Assembly: GCA_012842565.1 (NCBI GenBank)
Contig: DUSO01000084.1
Span: forward strand, 1 to 39,391
Origin: Bacillota bacterium
GTDB taxonomy: Bacteria > Bacillota > SHA-98 > Ch115
Reading direction: 5' to 3'
Length of the DNA stretch: 39,391 bases
The notes below the pieces were generated by a model. It made no database searches and was not told the origin of the DNA. It was given only the letters and a program-made list of their open reading frames with translations. The first letter of the stretch is position 1. Every line of letters begins with the position of its first letter. Below, piece by piece: positions 27,142-36,815 of this stretch. The position numbers and the translations under genes are program-made.

Positions 27142-28083
27142 TTATTTCACTATTCTCGTCCCCGTCTCGCCCTTTATGGCGCGCTTCAAGCATTCGGGCG
27201 AGGTAATGATCACTTCCTCTCCGCCTTTCTCCAGGAACTGGATTGCAGCCCTTATCTTGGGGCCCATGCTCCCGGCGGGGAAGTGACCCTCATCCAGGTA
27301 CCGGCGGGCCTCCTCGACGGTGATGATATCAAGATCCTTCTGATTGGGTTTCCGGTAGTTCAGAGATACCTTCTCGACGGCGGTGGATATTAAAAAGAGA
27401 TTTGCCCCTATGCTGCTCGCGAGGAGGCTCGAACCATAGTCTTTATCAATTACGCCCTCCACTCCCCGGAGGTTTCCTTCCTCGTCTCTTACCACAGGGA
27501 TTCCGCCGCCGCCCACGGCAATCACAACTATCCCCGCATCAATCAAGGCCTTTATGGCATCCCGTTCCACAATCTCCCTGGGTATCGGCGAAGGAACCAC
27601 GCGCCTCCAGCCCCTGCCCGCGTCTTCGCGTATATCCCAGCCCCTTTCCTTGCGGTACCTTTCTGCCTGTTCTTCGGTGTAGAAAGGACCGATCGGCTTC
27701 GAGGGGTTTTGAAAAGCCGGGTCGTCCCTGTCCACGATAGTCTGAGTCACTACAGTCGCAGCCTTCTTGTCTATGCGTCGCTTCCTGAATTCGTTATAGA
27801 GGGCCTGCTGGATCCAGTAACCGATCGCACCTTGAGTGTCGGCCCCGCAGGTATCGAGGGGGATTACGTGGACCATGTGGCTTGCCAGCTCAGACCGCAA
27901 GAGCAGGAATCCTACCTGCGGTCCGTTGCCGTGGGTTACCACGACCTCCCAACCTTCCTCGATCATCTCTGCTATGTGGGAGCACGTTTCGGCCACCGCA
28001 GCCATCTGATCCGGAATGGTGGGGTGAGCCGAATCCTTTATCAACGAATTGCCACCTATCGCCACAACGGCGACTCTGCGCAC
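27142..28083 (-). CDS. arcC: Carbamate kinase (ORF track extends to 28113; GTG at 28083 preferred)
   Basis: VRRVAVVAIGGNSLIKD; VVVTHGNGPQVGFLLLRSE; AVGGGGIPVVRDEEGNLRGVEGVIDKDYGSSLLA; AGSMGPKIRAAIQFLE. Confidence 0.93.
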   Translation of the reverse strand: MRRVAVVAIGGNSLIKDSAHPTIPDQMAAVAETCSHIAEMIEEGWEVVVTHGNGPQVGFLLLRSELASHMVHVIPLDTCGADTQGAIGYWIQQALYNEFRKRRIDKKAATVVTQTIVDRDDPAFQNPSKPIGPFYTEEQAERYRKERGWDIREDAGRGWRRVVPSPIPREIVERDAIKALIDAGIVVIAVGGGGIPVVRDEEGNLRGVEGVIDKDYGSSLLASSIGANLFLISTAVEKVSLNYRKPNQKDLDIITVEEARRYLDEGHFPAGSMGPKIRAAIQFLEKGGEEVIITSPECLKRAIKGETGTRIVK

Positions 28084-28087
28084 AGGC

Positions 28088-29017
28088 TTACACCATCCTT
28101 TCTTTCCAGGCAAGTCCTACGATCTCTTTGGGCGAGCCGAACCCGTGCCCTGCCAGGTATGACTCTATGCCATCGACAATCTCCAACATCACCAGCGGGT
28201 TACGGAAGCTGGCCACGCCAACCGCCACAGCGCTTGCCCCGGCCAGCATGAACTCTATGGCGTCTCTTGCGTTGCTTATGCCGCCCATTCCGATAATGGG
28301 TATGTCCACTGATTGTGATGTCTCCCAAATCATTCTGAGCGCAACCGGCTTTATGGCAGGTCCTGAAAGCCCGCCCACCACGTTGCCGAGGACCGGCCTC
28401 CGGGTCTCCACATCTATGGCCATGCCGATAAGGGTGTTGATCATTGATATGATATCTGCCCCTGCCTCTCGAGCGATCCCGGCCATCTTTACAATATCGG
28501 TAACGTTGGGTGAGAGCTTTGCTATTATGGGGAGGGTTGTGCTTTCTCTTACGGCTTCTACGGTGGCCCTCATGAGCTTCTCATCGGTTGCAAATGGCAC
28601 TCCGTGCGTGAGATTGGGGCATGACAGGTTTAACTCCAACGCGGATACCTGCCCCCTATACGGGTCCAGCATCCTTGCAACCGTTGCAAACTCCTCTACC
28701 GAATCCCCGGCGATGCTCACAATGAGCGTGGTATCTATCTGCGCCAGGGCTGGCAGGGTTACTTCGATGAAATGGTGTATGCCCTCTGAGGGGATGCCCA
28801 CCGCGTTCAAGAGCCCGGCCGTGACTTCGTGTAACCTTGGGGCAGGATTGCCCGGCCGCCTTTTTAGGGTCACGCTCTTGGCCACCATCGCCCCGAGCCT
28901 CGCGAGGTCAAACAGCTCACGCTGTTCCTCGCTGTACTCGAAGGTCCCTGATGCCGGCATGACAGGATTCTTAAGGGTGAGAGGTCCCAGCTGAACGGTG
29001 AGATCTACGTCCGGCAC
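28088..29017 (-). CDS. pyrD: Dihydroorotate dehydrogenase, catalytic subunit (class 1B)
   Basis: DLTVQLGPLTLKNPVMPASGTF; ELNLSCPNLTHGVPF; IAKLSPNVTDIVKMA; GGLSGPAIKPVALRM; IIGMGGISNARDAIEFMLAGASAVAVG; GTG start overlaps the pyrK stop. Confidence 0.93.
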   Translation of the reverse strand: MPDVDLTVQLGPLTLKNPVMPASGTFEYSEEQRELFDLARLGAMVAKSVTLKRRPGNPAPRLHEVTAGLLNAVGIPSEGIHHFIEVTLPALAQIDTTLIVSIAGDSVEEFATVARMLDPYRGQVSALELNLSCPNLTHGVPFATDEKLMRATVEAVRESTTLPIIAKLSPNVTDIVKMAGIAREAGADIISMINTLIGMAIDVETRRPVLGNVVGGLSGPAIKPVALRMIWETSQSVDIPIIGMGGISNARDAIEFMLAGASAVAVGVASFRNPLVMLEIVDGIESYLAGHGFGSPKEIVGLAWKERMV

Positions 29018-29796
29018 TAGACAACCACCCTCCTCACGGGAAAGACAGGGCCATCTTTGCATACATATTTGTATGCCTCTTCCCCATCCTCTCCCCTGAC
29101 CTTGCAGATGCACCCCTTACATGCGCCGGTCCCGCATGCCATATGCGATTCCATGGCTACGTACCCCCTGAAGCCGTATTCCATTTCCAGCGAGGCTACA
29201 GCCCTTGTCAGGCGCCTGGAGCCGCAGACGTAGACGGCATCGAACTTCTTATGTGCGGCAACTTCAGCCAGCATATCGGTGACCAGCCTATCCTTTGCTT
29301 CCGGCATATCGTCCGTCAGGACGAAGGTTTCGGCCGAGACTTTCTCAAGCTCAGCGTGCGCCAGGAGCAGTTCTCGGGTCTTAGCTGAGAGGAAGCTCTG
29401 GACCTCCACACCGCCTTTTGCTGCTTCTTCGGCAAGGGCTAGCATCGGCGCGATACCTATTCCCCTTGCTACAACCGCGATCCTCTCCGCTCCGTGGGGA
29501 ATCTCGAACCCATTCCCAAGGGGGCCGCGGATATAGACCTCGTCCCCGGTCGAGAGCCTGGTCATGAGCTCCGTTCCCCTGCCTCTCACCTTGTAGAGGA
29601 TCTCAAATTCACCCTTTTCCGGGAGAAGCCTGTGAAAGCTAAAAGGCCGCGGGAGCAAGGGGTCATATGTGTCCCAGGCCCGGATCATCGCAAACTGCCC
29701 GGGCCTTGCGCCAAAGGCTACGGGTACACGCAGCCTGAGACGATAGTAGCCCGGCACAATGGAGCTCTGGTCGGTAACCCTGCCCTTTATCCACAA
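29017..29796 (-). CDS. pyrK: Dihydroorotate dehydrogenase electron transfer subunit
   Basis: FAD/NAD domain (PRPFSFHRL, GNGFEIPHGAERIAVVARGIGIAPMLALAEEA) and 2Fe-2S cysteines MACGTGACKGCICK...KYVCKDGPVFP. Confidence 0.93.
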   Translation of the reverse strand: MWIKGRVTDQSSIVPGYYRLRLRVPVAFGARPGQFAMIRAWDTYDPLLPRPFSFHRLLPEKGEFEILYKVRGRGTELMTRLSTGDEVYIRGPLGNGFEIPHGAERIAVVARGIGIAPMLALAEEAAKGGVEVQSFLSAKTRELLLAHAELEKVSAETFVLTDDMPEAKDRLVTDMLAEVAAHKKFDAVYVCGSRRLTRAVASLEMEYGFRGYVAMESHMACGTGACKGCICKVRGEDGEEAYKYVCKDGPVFPVRRVVV

Positions 29797-29841
29797 GACT
29801 GCCTCATCCTCTTTTCGCTTTTCCCACGAATGTGATTCTTC

Positions 29842-30774
29842 TCACCAACGCGGTTCGCCCTTCAGGCACAGGTGGAGGAGCGCCATCCTTACGGCCACGC
29901 CGTTTGTGACCTGGTCCAGGATCACGGAATTCTTGCCATCGGCCACGGTGCCCTCTATCTCCACTCCTCTATTCATCGGGCCGGGGTGCATCACCACCAC
30001 ATCCGGCTTTGCCTTTTTCAGGCGATCCTCGGTGAGGCCATAGAGCTTCGTGTATTCGCTGAGCGACGGGAAGTATGCCTTCTTCTGCCTTTCCTTTTGA
30101 ATGCGTAGCATGTAGAGGACATCTACCTGCGGTATGATTTCATCCAGGTCATAAGAGACATCGACGCCGAGATCCTTGAACTCGGCAGGCACAAGGGTCG
30201 GGGGTCCGGCTACGGTTACCTTGGCTCCCATCTTGAGAAGCCCATGGATATCAGATCGGGCCACCCTGGAATGCAGGATGTCGCCAATTATGGCAACATG
30301 TATCTTCTGAAAGTCCAGGCCCTTCTCCCACATGGTGAAGAGGTCGAGAAGCCCCTGGGTGGGGTGTGCATGGGTGCCGTCGCCGGCGTTCAGCACGCAG
30401 GCGGAGGTGTTTTCCGCGACAATCTTGGGTGTGCCGGTCTCAGAATGCCTGACCACCATAGCATCGACATTCATTGCATCCAGTGTTTTTACCGTGTCTA
30501 CAATGCTCTCGCCCTTGCTCAAGCTGCTAGCCTCGGCGATGAAGTTCACCACGTGCATGCCGAGTCTGAGCCCGGCGAGCTCAAAAGAGATCCTGGTCCG
30601 GGTGCTGGCCTCGAAGAACATATTCACGAGAGTATAGCCGTTTAGGAAATCAAAGCTCTTTGCCGGGTGGCTCTTCATGGATTCTTTGAACCGCTTGGTG
30701 ACATCAAGGACAGTCTCTATCTCCTCCTTTGTAAAATCCTCTAAGTCCAGAACATGTTTCCTTGTCCAGCCCAT
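29842..30774 (-). CDS. pyrB: Aspartate carbamoyltransferase catalytic subunit (ORF track extends to 30843; ATG at 30774 preferred)
   Basis: FFEASTRTRISFELAGLRLG; SSLSKGESIVDT; HAHPTQGLLDLFT; YMLRIQKERQ; MHPGPMNRGVEI. Confidence 0.95.
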   Translation of the reverse strand: MGWTRKHVLDLEDFTKEEIETVLDVTKRFKESMKSHPAKSFDFLNGYTLVNMFFEASTRTRISFELAGLRLGMHVVNFIAEASSLSKGESIVDTVKTLDAMNVDAMVVRHSETGTPKIVAENTSACVLNAGDGTHAHPTQGLLDLFTMWEKGLDFQKIHVAIIGDILHSRVARSDIHGLLKMGAKVTVAGPPTLVPAEFKDLGVDVSYDLDEIIPQVDVLYMLRIQKERQKKAYFPSLSEYTKLYGLTEDRLKKAKPDVVVMHPGPMNRGVEIEGTVADGKNSVILDQVTNGVAVRMALLHLCLKGEPRW

Positions 30775-30919
30775 AATCACAACCTCCCTGGTATAGCGAT
30801 CTTCGTGTAACGGGTTTCCGTATGGCGGAATAAGGTTCCACACGTTACTAAACGATTATTTCGTCCTTTTTTGAAGAATTCCTTCTGCCAATTAAATGTT
30901 ATTGGCCCAGCCTGAAGGG

Positions 30920-30960
30920 TTGACAAGAACATTGACGCCGACGCCGGGCGGATATATACT
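30920..30960 (+). promoter_or_regulatory. Candidate sigma-A promoter for the aroM-like gene and downstream genes
   Basis: TTGACG (30932-30937)-N17-TATACT (30955-30960); a further TTGACA at 30920. Confidence 0.6.
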
Positions 30961-31040
30961 TGCTTTCAAGGCCTGCTTAAGGTCACGTGATTGTAGGCCG
31001 GTCCTGCGGCCGGCATGTATCGCTCAAGGTAGAGGGTGGG

Positions 31041-31757
31041 ATGGGAGCCTTGTCCTGCAAGATCGGCTTGATAACCATCGGTCAAGCGCCAAGAAGTGAC
31101 ATCACACAAGATATCCGCGCGGTACTCGGGGATTCGGTTGAGCTTGTCGAGGCGGGGGCCCTGGATTTTCTCGGGGATTCCCCCGTTCCTGAGGCTTTAT
31201 TGCATAAAGATGCAGGGAAACATGCAGTCACATACGTGAGCCGCCTCAGGGACGGGCGGGTCGTCGAGATGACGGAGAAGGCGCTTATCCCGTTGTTGTG
31301 GCTCTCCATCGAAAGGCTCCGCGCCGAGGGGGTTACCATCTTGGGCCTCCTGTGCACCGGCGAATACCGGGCCCTCGCAAAGGCCCGTGACCTCATCAGA
31401 CCCTATCCGTTGATCCATAACCTCGTGGATGCGGTATTGCCGGAGGGGCACCTCGGGGTGATAGTGCCCGTCGAAAGCCAGGTCCGGCTGAAACAAAGGG
31501 AGTGGGCGGCCGTCAACAGGTGCTGTACGGTCGAGTGGGCTTCTCCGTATAAGCAAGACTCCTCCGGTGCACAGAAAAGCAGGTTGTTGGAGGTCGCGAG
31601 GGCCATGGAAGACAATGGGGTGGAGTTGATCGTCCTGGATTGTCTTGGGTTTTCCATGGAAATGAAGGAAATGATTCAACAGGTGGTCAAATGCCCGGTA
31701 CTGCTGCCGCGCTCAGTGTTGGCCTGGACGCTCAGGGAACTATGCAGGCAGGCCTGA
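31041..31757 (+). CDS. AroM family protein (ORF track start 30987)
   Basis: KIGLITIGQAPRSDITQDIRAVLGDSVELVEAGALDFL; VILGLLCTGEYRAL-type core; LDCLGFSMEMKEMIQQVVKCPVLLPRSVLAWTLREL. Confidence 0.85.
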   Translation: MGALSCKIGLITIGQAPRSDITQDIRAVLGDSVELVEAGALDFLGDSPVPEALLHKDAGKHAVTYVSRLRDGRVVEMTEKALIPLLWLSIERLRAEGVTILGLLCTGEYRALAKARDLIRPYPLIHNLVDAVLPEGHLGVIVPVESQVRLKQREWAAVNRCCTVEWASPYKQDSSGAQKSRLLEVARAMEDNGVELIVLDCLGFSMEMKEMIQQVVKCPVLLPRSVLAWTLRELCRQA

Positions 31758-31945
31758 AGGATTTATGCCTGCAATGTCGAATATAGATGTATACGCCTTT
31801 TCCACTACGAAGAATGAATTCCCGTCCTGCAAAAACAGGCAAGGATGGGTCGGCCGGGGAAGAACGCGGGAATAGGGCGGGCGAAGCCCCGCAAGGGGGA
31901 TATACGGCAGGACAATAGCCTGGTTGGGGTGAGAAGAGCACCTGT

Positions 31946-32791
31946 ATGCAGATCATCAATCGCCTGATCGAAATCTTGTTCGCGCTCGCAGATGCCAGGA
32001 CCGGCCTCGGTATTACTGAACTGGCGGAGACTGTGCGTCTCCCCAAGAGCACGGTGCACAGGATACTCCAGTCCCTCCTAAAGTATCGATTTGTGTGCCA
32101 GGATGAGGAGACGAAGAAGTACCGCCTGGGACTGGGAATTCTGGCGCTGGGGACCAGCCTGCTCAACCAGATCGATATCCGGTCGGTTATCCTGCCCTAC
32201 CTGGAAAGTCTATCTGAAAGGCTTGGCGAGACGGTATTTCTGACGGTCCTCGAGGGTGACCAGGCCATATGCGTGGAAAAGGTAGAATCACAAGAAAAGC
32301 GCGTCCGCTTTTTTGCCCAGATAGGCAGCGTCATGCCCTTTCACTGCACGGCTTCCGGCAAGGCGATCCTGGCTTTCCAGCCCAAGGCAGTCGTAGAAAG
32401 AATACTGTCAGGTTATAATTTTGAGCGGTATACGGCATCCACCATCACCTCCCGGGAGGAGTTGGAGAAGGAGTTAGCCGGGGTGAGGGAAAAGGGGTAT
32501 GCCGTCTGCGACCGGGAAATGGAGGGCCTCGTGCGGGCGGTGGCAGCCCCTATTCGTAGAGACAGCGGCCGCGTTACTGCCAGCATAACTGTCATCGGGC
32601 TGATAGACCGTTTTGATCGCCACTTCATGGCACGGGCGGCACGATTGACCATGGAATGTGCTGACCAGATATCGAGGCAGCTGGGCTACCGGGATCCTTC
32701 CGGAGGGGTCGGTCCCGTGTCATGTCCGACGGAGAGGAGGCTGGGGCTCGAAGAGAGGCCCGTGGAGGAGGCCGCCGGGGTGTGCGAGTGA
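31946..32791 (+). CDS. IclR family transcriptional regulator
   Basis: N-terminal wHTH GLGITELAETVRLPKSTVHRILQSLLKYRFV; C-terminal IclR effector domain (MPFHCTASGKAILAF, EKGYAVCDREMEGLVRAVAAPI). Confidence 0.93.
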   Translation: MQIINRLIEILFALADARTGLGITELAETVRLPKSTVHRILQSLLKYRFVCQDEETKKYRLGLGILALGTSLLNQIDIRSVILPYLESLSERLGETVFLTVLEGDQAICVEKVESQEKRVRFFAQIGSVMPFHCTASGKAILAFQPKAVVERILSGYNFERYTASTITSREELEKELAGVREKGYAVCDREMEGLVRAVAAPIRRDSGRVTASITVIGLIDRFDRHFMARAARLTMECADQISRQLGYRDPSGGVGPVSCPTERRLGLEERPVEEAAGVCE

Positions 32792-32905
32792 CGGGCTGAG
32801 AGAGCCTGATCGCTCAGAGAGCTTGAACGATAAACACAAGGGTTACTGACCCCTGGCCGCATTCCCGCGCCTGGGGTTGGTGGTAGAAGATAGCAGGGAG
32901 AGGAG

Positions 32906-34060
32906 GTGAAACAGATGTTGCACAGAAAACGTCTCATGGGCGTTGTGGCTTTCCTGATCCTTGGCCTATGCCTTTCCTCGGTAACCTACGGCGCCCCACC
33001 TATAAAGATCGGGATTGTGGCACCGCTTTCGGGCGGAGCTGCCATGGTGGGCGATACGCAGGTCAAGGGAATCGCCCTCGCCATAAAGCAGATCAATGCC
33101 CAGGGTGGTATCCACGGCCGGCAGGTGGTCTACTATGCCGAGGACGATGAGCAGATTCCGGCCAAGTCGGTCAATGCCGTGAATAAGCTGGTTTACCAGC
33201 AGAAGGTTGACGCCGTCATCGGGACGGTAAACAGCTCCTGCACGCTTGCCAACATGGAGATTACCAAGCGGGCCGGTGTACCTCAGATCACTCCTATATC
33301 AAGCAATCCAAAGATCACAAGGCTTGGGAATCCATGGATATTCCGCCTGCAGGCTTCCGATGATCAGCAGGCCGAGGCCATCGTCAATTACGCGGTGAAC
33401 GTGCTGAAGCTCAAGAAAATGGCCATCATGTACCAGTCAGATGACTACGGTACGGGTGGCAAGGATGTCATCGTGAGGCGTCTCAAGGAGCTCGGGCTGG
33501 AGCCGGTGGCAGTCGAGGCGTTTAACCCCGACGCCAAGGACATGAGCGCACAGATCCTTAAGATTAAGAATGCCGGGGCCGATGGGCTCTTCATGTGGAC
33601 CATGTATGCTCAGGGAGCGCTGATAGCGCGGCAGTCCAGGCAGCTTGGGCTCAAGGTGCCTCTTATGGGCGGAGGCGGGCTTACCAATCCAAAGCTGGTA
33701 GAGCTCGCAGGTGAGGCGGCGTATGGGCTGCTCAATACCCAGACCTTCTTCCCGGATCCAGAGGGTGCTTCCCCGGAGGCCAAGGCGTTTATCGAGGCCT
33801 ACAAGAAGGAATATGGCATCCTCCCGGACTCCAACGCTGCTATGTCCTATGACTCCATGATGATCCTCGCGGAGGCGATGAAGAAGGCGGGACCCGCCCT
33901 CAACAAGAAGGAGGTCCGCGATAATATCGCGGCGACCAAGAATTACCGCGGGGTAACCGGCGTCATCACGATAGACAAGTATGGTGATGCCAACCGCGAC
34001 ATCCTCATCATCCGCGTCAAGGAAGGCGGCGGGTACGAGGTGGTCTGGCCTAAGCACTAA
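32906..34060 (+). CDS. Branched-chain amino acid-type ABC transporter substrate-binding protein (LivJ/LivK family)
   Basis: Signal peptide; PPIKIGIVAPLSGGAAMVGDTQVKGIALAIKQINAQGGIHGRQVVYYAEDDEQIPAKSVNAVNKLV. Confidence 0.92.
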   Translation: MKQMLHRKRLMGVVAFLILGLCLSSVTYGAPPIKIGIVAPLSGGAAMVGDTQVKGIALAIKQINAQGGIHGRQVVYYAEDDEQIPAKSVNAVNKLVYQQKVDAVIGTVNSSCTLANMEITKRAGVPQITPISSNPKITRLGNPWIFRLQASDDQQAEAIVNYAVNVLKLKKMAIMYQSDDYGTGGKDVIVRRLKELGLEPVAVEAFNPDAKDMSAQILKIKNAGADGLFMWTMYAQGALIARQSRQLGLKVPLMGGGGLTNPKLVELAGEAAYGLLNTQTFFPDPEGASPEAKAFIEAYKKEYGILPDSNAAMSYDSMMILAEAMKKAGPALNKKEVRDNIAATKNYRGVTGVITIDKYGDANRDILIIRVKEGGGYEVVWPKH

Positions 34061-34120
34061 GCCTTATGGCCGGGGTCAAAGCGGCCCGGCTTGGGCTTAA
34101 GACGCCAGGCCTGCAAAACC

Positions 34121-34153
34121 GGGTTAAGCGGCGGCTGACCCGCCGCTTAACCC
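34121..34153 (+). promoter_or_regulatory. Perfect 14-bp intercistronic stem-loop between the substrate-binding protein and first permease genes
   Basis: GGGTTAAGCGGCGG-ctgac-CCGCCGCTTAACCC, no U-tract. Confidence 0.7.
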
Positions 34154-34174
34154 CCGAGGTGTTAAGGAGGCAAC

Positions 34175-35032
34175 ATGCTACTACAACAACTCATTCAAGG
34201 ACTGGCAATAGGGAGCGTGTATGGGCTCCTGGCCTTGGGCTATGTGCTTATGTGGCAGGCATGGGCGGTGCTGGACTTTGCCCGCGGTGACGCCGCCATG
34301 ATGGGGGCGTTCTTCCTCCTCATATTCAACGTTTTTCTTAAGATACACATCCTCTTGGCGTTCCCGCTGGCCATAGCAGCAAGTGCCCTGACCGGATTCA
34401 TAATCGAGAGGCTGGCTTATCGCCCGCTGGTAGGGGCCCGGGAGATCAACAGGCTGATAGCGACCATCGGGGCGGGAATCCTCATAAGAAATCTTTACCG
34501 TGTCATGTTCGGCGCGGATCCGTTCCCATTTCCGACCATCTTTGGTGAGCACCCGATCTACATCAAGCACCTTATGATCGTGCCACAGAATCTTTGGATT
34601 ACCGGCATTGGCTTTGCGCTCGCAATTCTGTTGAGGCTTTTTCTCCTAAAGACCTGGAGAGGGAAGGCCATGCGTGCCGCAGCCCAGGACCGGGAGACGG
34701 CTGCGCTCATGGGGATAAGGGTGAAGAATAGCATGACCCTGACCTTTGTGGTTGCTACCGTCCTGGGGGGCATTGCCGGGATGCTGATTGCGCCATTATA
34801 TTTTGTCATGGCAGATATGGGGGTCCTAATCGGCCTTAAGGGCTTTGCGGCAGCAGTACTCGGGGGCATCGAGAGCGTGACTGGAGCGATGGTGGGTGGG
34901 ATAATTCTCGGGATCGCCGAAAACCTGGCAGGCGGGTTTATTTCTTCCGGTTACCAGACTGCCATCGCGTTTGCCCTGATGATCCTCGTTTTGATCTTCC
35001 GGCCGTCCGGCATCATGGGCCGGCGACTGTAG
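34175..35032 (+). CDS. Branched-chain amino acid-type ABC transporter permease (LivH family)
   Basis: LLQQLIQGLAIGSVYGLLALGYVLMWQAWAVLDFARGD; VLGGIESVTGAMVGGIILGIAENLA. Confidence 0.92.
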   Translation: MLLQQLIQGLAIGSVYGLLALGYVLMWQAWAVLDFARGDAAMMGAFFLLIFNVFLKIHILLAFPLAIAASALTGFIIERLAYRPLVGAREINRLIATIGAGILIRNLYRVMFGADPFPFPTIFGEHPIYIKHLMIVPQNLWITGIGFALAILLRLFLLKTWRGKAMRAAAQDRETAALMGIRVKNSMTLTFVVATVLGGIAGMLIAPLYFVMADMGVLIGLKGFAAAVLGGIESVTGAMVGGIILGIAENLAGGFISSGYQTAIAFALMILVLIFRPSGIMGRRL

Positions 35033-35047
35033 GAAGGGGGAGAGGAA

Positions 35048-36043
35048 ATGCGGTCTTTATACAGCAAGCTTAAAATACCGGTCATGCTAGTCGTGCTTTA
35101 CGGGCTGCCCTTCGTGACTCAGGATCCTTATGTTATGCACCTCGCCAATATGGCGATGATATATTCGATTTTGGCCTTAAGCTTGAATGTGTTGACCGGG
35201 TTTACGGGCCAGTTCTCCGTGGGGCATGCGGCCTTCTATGGTATCGGGGCCTATACCTCCGGGCTCATAACGGTTAAGCTCGGATGGCCGATCTGGGCCG
35301 GATTCATAGCGGCTGGGGTTATCGCCGGGCTTGCGGGCTTGCTCCTTGGCATCCCCACCTTGCGGCTGCGGGGCCTCTACCTGGCTGTAGCCACCCTGGG
35401 CTTTGGCGAGATCGTATACCAGATCCTCGTCAACTGGGTCAGCCTCACTAACGGGCCTAAGGGCCTCACCGGGGTTCCTTCTCCGACCATAGGCCCCTGG
35501 AGGCTGGACATGTACCATAGTTACTATTACCTTTCAGCAACGGCGCTTATAGTCGTTGTGTTCCTTGTATACAGGCTCTACTATTCACGGGTAGGGCGCG
35601 CCATGCTGGCGATTCGCGAGAATGAACTCGCCGCCGAGGCTATGGGCATAAACTCGACTTACTATAAGATTACGGCATTTACCATTAGTTCCTTCTTCGC
35701 AGGGATCGCTGGGGCTCTCTATGCCCATGAGATCATGTTCGTAAGTCCGGAATCTTTCGTAAATGCCGAGTCCGTATCCATTCTCTGTATGATGGTAGTT
35801 GGCGGAGTTGGTAGTATTCCTGGTTCCATTGTGGGTGCGATAGCACTAACGATAATCCCCGAATACCTGCGGGCTGTTGGGGACTGGAGGCTGGTGCTAT
35901 ACGGCGCGGTCATCGTACTTATGGTCACTTACGCTCCTCAAGGCCTTGGCGGGTGGATCACGGCACTTGACCACTGGCTTGCTGGAACTGGACACTACCG
36001 TTCCGGCCGCGCCAAGAAAGACAAGGTAGCGGCGGAGGTGTAG
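35048..36043 (+). CDS. Branched-chain amino acid-type ABC transporter permease (LivM family)
   Basis: YSILALSLNVLTGFTGQFSVGHAAFYGIGAYTSGL; MMVVGGVGSIPGSIVGAIALTIIPEYLR. Confidence 0.92.
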   Translation: MRSLYSKLKIPVMLVVLYGLPFVTQDPYVMHLANMAMIYSILALSLNVLTGFTGQFSVGHAAFYGIGAYTSGLITVKLGWPIWAGFIAAGVIAGLAGLLLGIPTLRLRGLYLAVATLGFGEIVYQILVNWVSLTNGPKGLTGVPSPTIGPWRLDMYHSYYYLSATALIVVVFLVYRLYYSRVGRAMLAIRENELAAEAMGINSTYYKITAFTISSFFAGIAGALYAHEIMFVSPESFVNAESVSILCMMVVGGVGSIPGSIVGAIALTIIPEYLRAVGDWRLVLYGAVIVLMVTYAPQGLGGWITALDHWLAGTGHYRSGRAKKDKVAAEV

Positions 36044-36047
36044 GTTT

Positions 36048-36815
36048 ATGGGTACGCCACTGCTCAAGACGCAAAGCCTCTCCATTTCCTTTGGTGGTGT
36101 CCATGCCGTTGATAAAGTCGACATGGAGGTGGAAAAGGGCCAGGTCTTTGCCATTATCGGGCCTAATGGGGCTGGCAAGACGACCTTTTTCAACCTGGTA
36201 TCGGGTTACTATTTCCCCACAGGGGGGACCGTTACATTCAAGGGCGAGGATATAACCAGGCTCAAGGCGTATGAAAGGACCAGGAGAGGGATCGGGCGGA
36301 CATTCCAGAATATCATGCTTTTCAGGGAGCTCTCGGTCTTGGACAATGCAATGGTCGGCTTGCATTCGAGGCTTAAGAGCAACCTCATTGGGGCTTTTCT
36401 GAGGACCCGGGCGACTCGCGAAGAAGAAGAACGTGGCCGTGAAGAGGTCAGAGAACTCCTGCATTTCGTCGGACTTGATGGTCATGAGGATAACCTGGCG
36501 AAGAACCTCCCGTATGGAATGCAGAAAAGGCTTGAGATTGCGCGGGCCCTTGCCACTAGGCCGGAACTCTTGCTCCTCGATGAGCCAGCGGCAGGGTTAC
36601 CCACTCAAGAGCTCAGCAGCCTCGTGGAGATAATCCAGAAGATCCGTGACCGGGGAATTACGGTCATTTTGATAGAGCACAAGATGGATGTGGTCATGAG
36701 CATCTCCGACCGCATCATGGTGCTGAATTTTGGCGAGAAGATCGCAGAAGGCACCCCCGAAGAGGTCCGCCACAACCAGGCCGTTATAGAGGCCTATCTT
36801 GGGAAGGAGGAATGA
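36048..36815 (+). CDS. Branched-chain amino acid-type ABC transporter ATP-binding protein (LivG family)
   Basis: Walker A GPNGAGKTT; RGIGRTFQNIMLFRELSVLDNAMVG; LPYGMQKRLEIARALATRPELLLLDEPAAGL. Confidence 0.93.
   Translation: MGTPLLKTQSLSISFGGVHAVDKVDMEVEKGQVFAIIGPNGAGKTTFFNLVSGYYFPTGGTVTFKGEDITRLKAYERTRRGIGRTFQNIMLFRELSVLDNAMVGLHSRLKSNLIGAFLRTRATREEEERGREEVRELLHFVGLDGHEDNLAKNLPYGMQKRLEIARALATRPELLLLDEPAAGLPTQELSSLVEIIQKIRDRGITVILIEHKMDVVMSISDRIMVLNFGEKIAEGTPEEVRHNQAVIEAYLGKEE

Noticed and set aside
27882-28994. 370-aa plus-strand ORF opposite arcC/pyrD
   Set aside because: Long only because of codon bias on the opposite strand; low-complexity Ser/Thr/Pro composition, while pyrD is unambiguous.
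30775-30980. PyrR-type attenuator in the pyrB leader
   Set aside because: Looked for a PyrR-binding loop and terminator/antiterminator upstream of pyrB; none recognised. Its absence is used only as weak support for the catabolic hypothesis.
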